Positions 27,334 to 35,622 of a stretch of 64,000 nucleotides of DNA are shown here, piece by piece. The stretch is from Geomonas paludis. GTDB lineage: Bacteria > Desulfobacterota > Desulfuromonadia > Geobacterales > Geobacteraceae. The notes beneath the pieces were generated by a model that saw only the letters and a list, made by a program, of their open reading frames with translations, made no database searches and was not told the DNA's origin. The first letter of the stretch is position 1, and every line of letters begins with the position of its first letter. The translations under genes and the position numbers were made by a program. The stretch spans positions 62,001 to 126,000 of the forward strand of contig NZ_BLXY01000005.1 of NCBI RefSeq assembly GCF_014193585.1, read 5' to 3'.

Positions 27334-29279
27334 TGCTAAAAACTTTGGGCTTCAAAGGCATCTTAGGGTTCTTCATAATCAGCCTCACCGTCATCTCAGT
27401 TGCGCATGCTTTTGTGAATGAAAGGAATGAGGGTTCTTTTGTTGAAGGAACCTTGATACAAGTTTCAAAGCTCCCACTGGCTGACAGGAATCCTTACCCA
27501 GATTGTAACTTCACCGCCACCCTTGAAGTCCATCGAATAAATCTGGGGGGAAGTATTTCAAAAAAGGTTATCCTGGTCCTGCCCGGTTTTGCCGGAAGGA
27601 AGTACACACCGGAAGCAGAACTGAAGGCAGGCGATAAGATAAGCGCCAGCCTGGTCCCCTTTGCCTCGATGCCGGAGACGGTACAACAGACGCAGCAGGC
27701 GGATGAGGTGGAGGATGTTGACCTCTCTTCTTACTTCGCCAAAGACATAAAGGTCATCAAGAGCTTCACCCCGGGAGATACTCCGGTTCCTTTCGCTAAC
27801 AGTGCCCTACCGGCCAAGTCAGCGCCAGTTGTTGCCGTTGTTGATTCTGAAGCACAAAAGGCGAGACGAGCTCAGATGCAGCGGGACCTGGAAGATATCA
27901 GGCTGTTGCTGGAAAAAAATGGTGGCGACTGGGACAAATGGTACGGCTCCCTGGAACCCTTCAGGATCGCCTATAAAAAGCAATACGAGGCCAAGGCCCA
28001 GCAGTGGGTGGGTGACAGCTTTTTCAGCGCGGGCTACCTGGACAACAGCAAAATTTACAGCGACGACTTTGTCAAATCTATCGTCGGCCTCAAGAACTAC
28101 CTCGCCGCCCGCAACGTCGATCTGATCCTGGTGCGAGTGCCAAACAAAGGCGAGGTCGATTACGACCTTTTCGCGCCTCCCCCCAAAGACCAGGTGTCGA
28201 ACCCGTACCTGCTGAAACTGTACAAGGAGTTGCTGGAGGCCGACGTCGAGATCGTCACCGGCATTGTCCCCAAAGCCAGGCGTGATCGCCTCAAATACCC
28301 CCTGATGTACTGGTACCAGGACTTCGAGCAGAACCACCCCGCTGAGGGTGTCACGTGGGTCATTGCAGAAGAACTGGCCCAGCGCCTGCAAAGATACAGC
28401 CGTATCAATGCGCTCCCCCGCGCCACCTTCCGGACCGGTACCGCATCGACGGCTGAAGACTGGATCCATTTCAAATGGCCGGCCGGCAACGCTAAATTCA
28501 ACAGCGACGACTACGTCAGGTTCACGACGGTGGTCGATGACAAAGGGAATCCGGTGGTGATCCAAAAGGGCAACAGCTCTCCCATAGTGGTACTTGGCTC
28601 GTCCTTCATCACGGCACCTTCAATTGCAAAGGGCGCCAGCATCCCGAGCTACCTCGCCTATCTCACCGGAGTCGTGCCGGACATGCTGCAAAGGCGCGAC
28701 GGCGACTTCATGATGCCGCGCCTGATCGCACAGGAAGGAGACGCTTTTCTGCGGAACAGGGTCGTCTGCGTGTTTCCGTTCGTGCCCTGGGTTGCCCACA
28801 AGTCTCTGGCCCAACTCCCCGTGTTCGACACCCAGAACTCCGCCAAGGCCTTGCTGGCCACCTTTACCGGCCCGGGCCTGCAGACGGCGCTGGATGCGGG
28901 ATCTGTGCAGGAGATGCCGAAGGTCTCATACTCACAAGGGGGTAGCCTTCAGGTCCAGCCGTATGACGAGAAAGGCGTCACATCGGTTACCTTCCGCCTG
29001 AAGCTGCCGGAGGCTCTGAGGAAGTACTCTCATTTCGCGGTGGGCATCACCTTCGCGAGCAAGGACTTCACCGGGGTCAAAGTGACCTACGGCAAGCAAA
29101 TGGACAGTATCAAGCGGTCCGGCCTGGCTGCCGAGGAACTCTTCGGTTTCAACACCACGCCTGAAGCCACACTATCTTTCGACGTCGTCGCCGATAAATT
29201 CAAGAAGGTCCCTGCCGAAATCACAGGAGTAAGAGTTTATGGCGTAGAACAGCCGGTGTACTACAAGACAGGTCAGTAA
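27333..29279 (+). CDS. AlgJ/AlgX-like SGNH acyltransferase-type protein, paralog 3
   Basis: The third tandem copy has 648 residues and starts in a TAATG junction with paralog 2. A signal peptide (GILGFFIISLTVISVAHA) precedes the beta domain (FVEGTLIQVSKLPLADRNPY). SFFSAGYLDNSKIY, VDLILVRVPNKGEVDYDLF, QDFEQNHPAEG and LGSSFITAPSIAKG follow. GC content rises through the gene relative to paralogs 1 and 2. Three copies in a row suggest either different acyl positions or a hetero-oligomer working with the MBOAT protein 2 kb downstream. The 113 bases after it contain no clear terminator. Confidence 0.75.
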   Translation: MLKTLGFKGILGFFIISLTVISVAHAFVNERNEGSFVEGTLIQVSKLPLADRNPYPDCNFTATLEVHRINLGGSISKKVILVLPGFAGRKYTPEAELKAGDKISASLVPFASMPETVQQTQQADEVEDVDLSSYFAKDIKVIKSFTPGDTPVPFANSALPAKSAPVVAVVDSEAQKARRAQMQRDLEDIRLLLEKNGGDWDKWYGSLEPFRIAYKKQYEAKAQQWVGDSFFSAGYLDNSKIYSDDFVKSIVGLKNYLAARNVDLILVRVPNKGEVDYDLFAPPPKDQVSNPYLLKLYKELLEADVEIVTGIVPKARRDRLKYPLMYWYQDFEQNHPAEGVTWVIAEELAQRLQRYSRINALPRATFRTGTASTAEDWIHFKWPAGNAKFNSDDYVRFTTVVDDKGNPVVIQKGNSSPIVVLGSSFITAPSIAKGASIPSYLAYLTGVVPDMLQRRDGDFMMPRLIAQEGDAFLRNRVVCVFPFVPWVAHKSLAQLPVFDTQNSAKALLATFTGPGLQTALDAGSVQEMPKVSYSQGGSLQVQPYDEKGVTSVTFRLKLPEALRKYSHFAVGITFASKDFTGVKVTYGKQMDSIKRSGLAAEELFGFNTTPEATLSFDVVADKFKKVPAEITGVRVYGVEQPVYYKTGQ

Positions 29280-29392
29280 GAAGTTGCTGTCTCACTGGCT
29301 GGCAGTTCTCCCACTATTTTGAAGTAGCTTTTGGATCAATATGCATGTAGTTTCTCTGAGACTGTCGCTACAGATACATGGAGAGCCTCAAG

Positions 29393-31009
29393 ATGATCAT
29401 TAACGGTCAATTCAACATAGGGCACATCTGCACACGCAAGCAATGCGAGCTCGGCAGGAGCGAAAAGGTCGCCATGCGCTGGATCTCGCAGCACATGGAG
29501 CAGACGGATTACACCTTCGCCGAGCTCGACCGGCAGACCAACCGGTTTGCCAACGTCCTGGCCCACCTGGGCTTTGCTCCCGGCGACATTTTCTTTACCT
29601 TCCTGCCCAAGATGCCGGAGCAGTTTTTCGCGTTCCTCGGCACGCTGAAGCTCCAGGCCATCGCGGGCACCCTGTTCTCCAACTTCGGCGAGGAGGCCCT
29701 TCTGGACCGGCTGGGCGACTCCAAGGCCAAGGGGATCATCACCAAGAAGAGCTTCCTGAAAAAGATCGGGCGCATCCGCGACCAGTTGCCAAACCTTCGC
29801 TACGTGATCGTGGTGGACATAGATCAGCACCAGTCGGACGACATCCTGAGCTACGACCGGCTGATGGCAGAGGCATCCGACCACTTTACCGTTGCGTCCA
29901 CCAGCGCCGACACCCCCTCGGTACTGCACTACACCTCGGGTTCCACCGGAAAGCCCAAGGGGGTGCAGCACGTGCATGGCAGCATCCTGTCCCAGAACAT
30001 GACTGCGCGCGAGATCCTGCAGCTCAGCGAGGACGACGTCTACTGGTGCACGGCCGACCAGGGCTGGGTCACCGGAACCTCCTACGGCATCATCGGCCCC
30101 TGGAGCATCGGCGCGACTCAGGTGCACTTCGGCGGCGGCTACAACGCCGAGCACTGGTTCGACATCCTGCAGCGGGAAAAGATTACCGTGTGGTACTCGG
30201 CGCCCACTGCGCTCCGTATGCTCCTGAAGGAGGAGCCGGAACTCTTCGCCAGGTGCGACCTCTCCAGCCTCAGGCACATCTTCAGCGTCGGCGAACCGCT
30301 CAACCCGGAAGTGATCCACTGGGCGCGCCGCACCCTTAACCGCGACATCTACGACACCTGGTTCCAGACCGAAACCGGCGCCATCATGATCGCCAACCGC
30401 CCCGGCATCGAAGTGCGCCCCGGCTCCATGGGGAAACCCGCCCCGGGCATCGAGGCGGCCATCATCGCCGACGACGGCTCCCCGGTGCCGGACGGCGAAC
30501 AGGGAAACCTCTGCGTCAGGCCAGGGTGGCCCTCGATGTTCGTCACCTACCTGAACAACGACGAGGTGTACCGGCAGAAGTTCCGCGGCGGCTACTACTA
30601 TTCCGGGGACACCGCCTACCGCGACACCGAAGGCTATTTCTGGTTCATGGGGCGCAGCGACGACGTGATCAACACGGCCGGGCACCTGGTGAGCCCCTTC
30701 GAGGTGGAAAGCGCCCTGCTGGAAATCCCCGAGATCGCCGAGTCGGGCGTGATCGGCGCTCCGGACGAACTGCTGTTCGAGAAGGTGGTGGCCTACATCG
30801 CGCTGCACGACAACTGCGAATACTCGCCCCAACTGGAACTGAAAATAAGGCTGCACGTTTCCAACAAGGCATCCACGATAGCGACACCGCAGGAGATCTT
30901 CGTGGTAGACAAGATCCCTAAGAACAAGAGCGGCAAGATTATGCGCCGGGTCCTCAAGGCTCGCTACCTGGGGACCGATGCCGGCGATCTTTCAACGATG
31001 GAGGAATAA
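29393..31009 (+). CDS. AMP-forming acyl-CoA synthetase / acyl-ACP ligase
   Basis: This 538-residue member of the ANL superfamily has the A3 P-loop YTSGSTGKPKG (about 180-190), WFQTETG (A5) and YYYSGDTAYRD (A7). GRSDDVINTAGH (A8) and a C-terminal PKNKSGKIMRR with the A10 Lys near 514 complete the set, so all catalytic motifs are present. It resembles acetyl-CoA synthetases, but the carrier-protein gene two bases downstream suggests it loads an acyl group on that carrier. ATG 29393 is preferred since GGAGAG (29380-29385) lies seven bases before it; ATG 29378 adds five residues. Confidence 0.88.
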   Translation: MIINGQFNIGHICTRKQCELGRSEKVAMRWISQHMEQTDYTFAELDRQTNRFANVLAHLGFAPGDIFFTFLPKMPEQFFAFLGTLKLQAIAGTLFSNFGEEALLDRLGDSKAKGIITKKSFLKKIGRIRDQLPNLRYVIVVDIDQHQSDDILSYDRLMAEASDHFTVASTSADTPSVLHYTSGSTGKPKGVQHVHGSILSQNMTAREILQLSEDDVYWCTADQGWVTGTSYGIIGPWSIGATQVHFGGGYNAEHWFDILQREKITVWYSAPTALRMLLKEEPELFARCDLSSLRHIFSVGEPLNPEVIHWARRTLNRDIYDTWFQTETGAIMIANRPGIEVRPGSMGKPAPGIEAAIIADDGSPVPDGEQGNLCVRPGWPSMFVTYLNNDEVYRQKFRGGYYYSGDTAYRDTEGYFWFMGRSDDVINTAGHLVSPFEVESALLEIPEIAESGVIGAPDELLFEKVVAYIALHDNCEYSPQLELKIRLHVSNKASTIATPQEIFVVDKIPKNKSGKIMRRVLKARYLGTDAGDLSTMEE

Positions 31010-31011
31010 CA

Positions 31012-31254
31012 ATGGATACCATGACCTCTTTGAACGACATTTTCCGCGAGGTCTTCGATGACGACACCATCGAGATCACCAGGGCCACTACCGCCGACGA
31101 CGTCGATGGATGGGACTCGCTCTCCCACACCAACCTGATCGTAGCGGTGGAAATGGCGTACAACGTCAGGTTCAACCTGAAGGACACCAGGGCCCTCAAG
31201 GACGTAGGCGAACTGATCGACCTGATCGACAGGAAACTGGCGGAGAAAGGCTAG
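31012..31254 (+). CDS. Acyl carrier protein
   Basis: This 80-residue acidic helical protein has the phosphopantetheine site in GWDSLSHTNLI (Ser36). Only two bases separate it from the acyl ligase stop, and a GGAGGAATAACA ribosome site lies in the end of that gene. The WDSL form of the motif, rather than DSLD, is typical of stand-alone carriers in polysaccharide and DltC-like systems rather than the fatty-acid ACP. It probably presents the activated acyl group to the MBOAT protein encoded next. Confidence 0.9.
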   Translation: MDTMTSLNDIFREVFDDDTIEITRATTADDVDGWDSLSHTNLIVAVEMAYNVRFNLKDTRALKDVGELIDLIDRKLAEKG

Positions 31255-31262
31255 GCAGTCGG

Positions 31263-32762
31263 ATGTTGTTCAGCTCTTACATCTTCCTGTTCATGTTCCT
31301 GCCTGCGGCACTCCTGCTTTACTACCTGGCGCCGGCGCGCGGGCGCAACCTCACACTTGCGGGGCTCAGCTACTTCTTTTACGGCTGGGCCAATCCGTAC
31401 TGCACGCTGCTCCTGTTCGGTTCCACCACGGTTACCTACTACTGCGCCCTCGCCATGGCGCGCCCGGCGGGTGCTCCGGCGACGGGAGAGATCCCACTGC
31501 GGGACGAGGACGCCCCGGCGAGCCTGCGCCAGAAGGGGGCCTTCTGGCTCTCCATAGCGGCGAACCTGTCGCTGCTCTTTTTCTTCAAGTACTTCAACTT
31601 CGGCATCGAGAACCTGAACTCGCTCCTTGCCACGCTCGGCCTGGAGCACCTGCAGTTCGAGGGACTGCTCCGCATCGCCCTCCCGCTGGGCATCAGCTTC
31701 TACGTGTTCAAGATGGTGAGCTACAGCATCGACGTCTGGCAGGGGAGCGTGCGCGCCACCCGCAACTTCATCGACTTCGCCTGCTATGTCTCCATGTTCC
31801 CGCAGCTCATCGCCGGCCCCATCGTGCGCTACCGGGAGATGGCGGCCCAGCTTGCCTCCCGCATGCACACATCCGAAAAATTTGCGCGCGGCACCTCCTT
31901 CATGTGCCTCGGGCTGGCCAAAAAGATCCTGGTTGCCGATCCCTTGGGCAAGGTTGCCGATACCTGCTTCAACGCGGCGACGCTCAACGCGCTCGACGCC
32001 TGGTACGGTCTCTTCGCCTACACCATGCAGATCTACTTCGACTTCAGCGCCTATTCCGACATGGCCACCGGGGTCTGCCTCATGTTCGGGTTCGTCATCG
32101 CCAAGAACTTCGACTCCCCGTATCTGGCCGATTCCTTCGCCGATTTCTGGCGCCGCTGGCACATCTCCCTCTCCACCTGGCTGCGCGACTACCTCTTCAC
32201 GCCGCTCAACTACATGCTGCTGACGGAGAGGGTGCGGGAGCGCATGGTGCGCGAGAAATTCCGCTACAACTATCCCGCCATCGCAAGCAGCGTCGTGGTG
32301 TTCACCATCTGCGGCATCTGGCATGGCGCAGGCTGGCCCTTCGTTGCCTGGGGGGCGATGCACGGCGTGCTGCTTGGGCTGGAGCAACTGAGAACCAAGA
32401 AAAGCTCCTACTGGAAATGGCCCAGGGCGCTCCGGGTCTGCTGCACCTTCATCCCGGTATCGCTGGCGTGGGTCTTTTTCCGCGCCGCCGACCTCCGCTC
32501 CGCTTTCGGCTATTTCGGCAGCATGTTCGGTGTTGGAGGCAGAAACGCAGGCGACGACCTGGTCGCAGGCGTGATCTATCAGCCGTACTACCTGCTGAGC
32601 ATGGCCGTGGCGGCGGTCCTTGTCTGGAGCGCGCCTCAGGTCTGGGACTTCACCCGCAGTCTGAGTTGGAAGAAAGCCGCCTGGTGCTACGGCTTGCTCC
32701 TGTTGTCGATCGCGACCCTGGTCACCAAGGCCCACAGTCCCTTCATCTACTCGGCCTTCTAA
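31263..32762 (+). CDS. MBOAT O-acyltransferase (AlgI/DltB-like)
   Basis: This 499-residue polytopic membrane protein begins MLFSSYIFLFMFLPAALLLY, the usual AlgI-family start. It contains PQLIAGPIVRY, FDFSAYSDMATG, FWRRWHISLSTWLRDY and GIWHGAGWPF, whose His354 is the invariant MBOAT residue. AlgI/DltB proteins move an acyl group from a cytoplasmic donor across the membrane to a periplasmic acceptor or SGNH partner. Here the donor could be the adjacent carrier protein and the partners the AlgJ-like proteins on both sides. ATG 31263 is chosen by family alignment; the frame is open further upstream but overlaps the carrier gene. Confidence 0.94.
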   Translation: MLFSSYIFLFMFLPAALLLYYLAPARGRNLTLAGLSYFFYGWANPYCTLLLFGSTTVTYYCALAMARPAGAPATGEIPLRDEDAPASLRQKGAFWLSIAANLSLLFFFKYFNFGIENLNSLLATLGLEHLQFEGLLRIALPLGISFYVFKMVSYSIDVWQGSVRATRNFIDFACYVSMFPQLIAGPIVRYREMAAQLASRMHTSEKFARGTSFMCLGLAKKILVADPLGKVADTCFNAATLNALDAWYGLFAYTMQIYFDFSAYSDMATGVCLMFGFVIAKNFDSPYLADSFADFWRRWHISLSTWLRDYLFTPLNYMLLTERVRERMVREKFRYNYPAIASSVVVFTICGIWHGAGWPFVAWGAMHGVLLGLEQLRTKKSSYWKWPRALRVCCTFIPVSLAWVFFRAADLRSAFGYFGSMFGVGGRNAGDDLVAGVIYQPYYLLSMAVAAVLVWSAPQVWDFTRSLSWKKAAWCYGLLLLSIATLVTKAHSPFIYSAF

Positions 32763-32781
32763 AGCTTTGGGAGCTCCTACC

Positions 32782-35523
32782 ATGTCCAACAAGAACGCAG
32801 GAACCGGCATAGAAGGCACCGAGGTAAGCGCTGCGGTCAAATGGTTCCTGCTGATAGCCTTTATCTGCACCATCGCCGCCGTCCCGGTGGTGCAGTGCGC
32901 CCTGGAAGACTCCCTGTTCCCCAAGTCGCTGGCAGCCTTCTCCTACGATGAACAGACCTCAGATCTGGACCGGCTGCGCGCCCGGCAAAGCGGGATGGGC
33001 TACGCCTTCGAGGCCGGCCGGCTCATCAACGAAAAGACCATGGAGAACACGCGGAAGTTCGAGAGCAGCATGGAGGAGAGCTCCTGGATCCTCTCGACCG
33101 TCGGGCCCTCAGTGGAGAAGGTCCTGATCGGCACACTCGGCGCGGGGAGCCGTGACGTGTATTGCGGGAGGGAGGGCTGGCTCTATTTCCGTCCGACCCT
33201 TGAGTACCTGACCGGCGCCCCGTTCCTCGATCCCGCCGTCATGAAGGCGAAAAGGGAGGTGCAGCCCGACCCGGTCAAGGCAATCCTCGACCTCAAGAAG
33301 CAGCTCTCCAGCCGCGGCATTGAACTGGTGGTCCTCCCCGCCCCCGCCAAGGCGAGCATCTACCCCGAGTATTTCACCAGCCGCTATGGCAGGCGAAGCC
33401 TGCCCCTGCAGAACCCTTCGTTTGCTGAATTCGTGCGCCGTCTCCAAGCTCAGGGAGTGCATGTTTTCGATCCGGCTTCGCTACTGCTCCAGGCGAAGGA
33501 AAAAGAAAATCTGTTCCTGAAAAGGGACACCCACTGGACTCCCGCGGGCAGCGAACTGGTGGCGCAGAAGCTGGCGGCCTACCTGCGAGAAAACAAGCTC
33601 CTGACGCAGGTGGCGCCAGTCGGCTACACCAGGGTGCCGAGTTCAGCCGAGAACAGGGGCGACCTGGCGGCGATGCTGAAGACGGCCTCCGATTATGAAA
33701 AGCAGCACGTCACGCTGCACCAGGTCCGGCAGCCCGATGGCACGCCGTGGTCGCCTTCGCGCAACGCCGACATCCTGGTCCTTGGCGACAGCTACGCCAA
33801 CATCTTCTCGCTCGACGGCATGGGATGGGGCACCGGCAGCGGGCTCGTGGAACAGTTGAGCTTTCAGCTCAAGCGCCCGGTCGACGCCATCCTCATCAAC
33901 GACAAAGGCTCCTTCTCCACACGGCAGCAACTGGGCAAGGAACTCAAGCGCGGCGAGGACCGCCTGGCGGGGAAAAAGGTGGTGGTCTACGAATTCGCAG
34001 CCCGCGAGCTGGCGCTGGGCGACTGGAGGATGATCGACCTGGAGGTGGGGAAGCGTTCCCGGGCTCCCGTGACCGCGGCAGTGCAGCAGGCGGTCGAAGC
34101 GGCCAAGGCAGCCCCGGACGGGCTGCAACTCGAAGGTATCATCGAAGAAATCACGCGCCCGCCGCGCCCGGGCAGCACCGCGTACAAGGATGCCGTCATA
34201 GCCATGCACCTGAAGCAGGTGACCTCGGAAGGAAAGCCCTTTGCTGCCTCTCAGATCGTGGTGTTCGCGTGGGGCATGCGCAACGATACCGTCACCCCCG
34301 CCACCCGCTATCGCCGCGGAGAACGGGTCAGCCTGAAACTGCGCCCCTGGGCCCAGGTCGAGAAGAAGTACGGCGGCTACCAGCGCATCGAATTGCAAAA
34401 CGAAGCCACCATGCTGCTCGACATCTTCTGGCTGGCCCAACCGGACGATGCCGTGGTGCCGGCCTCGACGGCAGCGAAACCTGCTGCAGCGGCTGTGCCC
34501 CAGGCCGCGCCTCCCGCACCGCCCGCGCCTGATAAGGAGGGGCACTACCAGGAACCTGCGACCACCCCGCAGTTGCCCCCCGCCGAGGCGAGAGCCCTGT
34601 TCCAGAAACGGGTAGCGGAGATATATGCAGCGAAAGACGAAGGGCGGTCGGTCGCAGGGGTGGACGGCTGGCTCTTCTCGCGCCAGGAGCTGAACCACAT
34701 CGCCAAAGGGCAGTTCTGGGGTGAAGCCGCCCAGGCCACCAGCCTCGCCGGAAAGCCGGACAGCCGTGACCCGCTCGCCGCAATTCTCGACTTCAAGCAG
34801 CAGTTGGACCGCGCCGGCGTCGAGCTGATCGTGGTACCGGTGCCGGCGAAGGCCCACGTCTACCCGGACAAGCTCGTCCCCGGTGTCACGCCGCAGATGG
34901 GGCGCCTGGACACGGCACACCAGCAGTTCCTGCAACTGCTCGGCGATGCCGGAATCGATTACCTGGACCTCACCAGGCTCTTCCTCGACGCGCGCAAAAG
35001 CGGGTCCTCGAGTCTGTTCCTGCAAAAGGACACCCACTGGTCCCCGGCCGGCATAGCGGCGGTGGCCCGTGCCTTGAAAGAGAAGATCGCCCCCCGGACG
35101 TGGTACCAGGTGCTGGAGAAACAGCAGTTCACCAGGAACAAGGAGAACATCCAGGTGACGGGCGACCTCGCCGAGCCGGGCGCCGCTGCCGAGACCGTGG
35201 TCGTGTCCCGCATCGCTCCTCCGCCGCAGCCGGACCGCAGCAGCCCCATCATTCTTTTGGGCGACAGCCACACACTCATATTCCATTCCGGCGGCGACAT
35301 GCACGCCAAGGATGCCGGCCTGCTCGAGAACCTCGCCTTCGAACTGGGGTTGAGGCTCGACCTGATCGGCGTGCGCGGCTCCGGGGCGACACCTGCACGC
35401 GTCGAATTGGCGCGCAGAAAGGACAACATGGCGGGGAAAAAGCTGGCCATATGGTGCTTCACCGTGCGGGAATACACGGAGTCGCAGACAGGCTGGCGCA
35501 AGGTGCCGGTGATCCGCCCCTGA
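32782..35523 (+). CDS. AlgJ-like protein with two SGNH domains
   Basis: This 913-residue protein is anchored by one N-terminal membrane helix (about 20-40). SGNH domain 1 has REGWLYF, DTHW (D249, H251) and GDSYAN (Ser337). A beta domain at about 450-580 starts LEGIIEEITRPPRPG and is followed by an Ala/Pro linker. SGNH domain 2 has VDGWLFS, DTHW (D750, H752) and GDSHT (Ser829). Both catalytic sets look complete. AlgJ-type enzymes put acetyl groups on polymers outside the inner membrane. The middle beta domain resembles the N-domain of the three tandem paralogs upstream, so this gene looks like a fusion of two such units. GGGAG precedes ATG 32782. Confidence 0.85.
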   Translation: MSNKNAGTGIEGTEVSAAVKWFLLIAFICTIAAVPVVQCALEDSLFPKSLAAFSYDEQTSDLDRLRARQSGMGYAFEAGRLINEKTMENTRKFESSMEESSWILSTVGPSVEKVLIGTLGAGSRDVYCGREGWLYFRPTLEYLTGAPFLDPAVMKAKREVQPDPVKAILDLKKQLSSRGIELVVLPAPAKASIYPEYFTSRYGRRSLPLQNPSFAEFVRRLQAQGVHVFDPASLLLQAKEKENLFLKRDTHWTPAGSELVAQKLAAYLRENKLLTQVAPVGYTRVPSSAENRGDLAAMLKTASDYEKQHVTLHQVRQPDGTPWSPSRNADILVLGDSYANIFSLDGMGWGTGSGLVEQLSFQLKRPVDAILINDKGSFSTRQQLGKELKRGEDRLAGKKVVVYEFAARELALGDWRMIDLEVGKRSRAPVTAAVQQAVEAAKAAPDGLQLEGIIEEITRPPRPGSTAYKDAVIAMHLKQVTSEGKPFAASQIVVFAWGMRNDTVTPATRYRRGERVSLKLRPWAQVEKKYGGYQRIELQNEATMLLDIFWLAQPDDAVVPASTAAKPAAAAVPQAAPPAPPAPDKEGHYQEPATTPQLPPAEARALFQKRVAEIYAAKDEGRSVAGVDGWLFSRQELNHIAKGQFWGEAAQATSLAGKPDSRDPLAAILDFKQQLDRAGVELIVVPVPAKAHVYPDKLVPGVTPQMGRLDTAHQQFLQLLGDAGIDYLDLTRLFLDARKSGSSSLFLQKDTHWSPAGIAAVARALKEKIAPRTWYQVLEKQQFTRNKENIQVTGDLAEPGAAAETVVVSRIAPPPQPDRSSPIILLGDSHTLIFHSGGDMHAKDAGLLENLAFELGLRLDLIGVRGSGATPARVELARRKDNMAGKKLAIWCFTVREYTESQTGWRKVPVIRP

Positions 35524-35622
35524 CGGGGCAAACCGCTTGCAGCGAAGGAACCGATTCATGTATGTTAGCCATCGGCAAGTGCCGGATACCACCCGATAAT
35601 CGGGACAACACGTGGTCCTCAA

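Noticed and set aside
23495..29279. Assembly artefact producing three copies of one gene
   Set aside because: The three copies differ throughout in sequence, length and GC content, and each junction is a distinct start/stop overlap, so they are real diverged paralogs.
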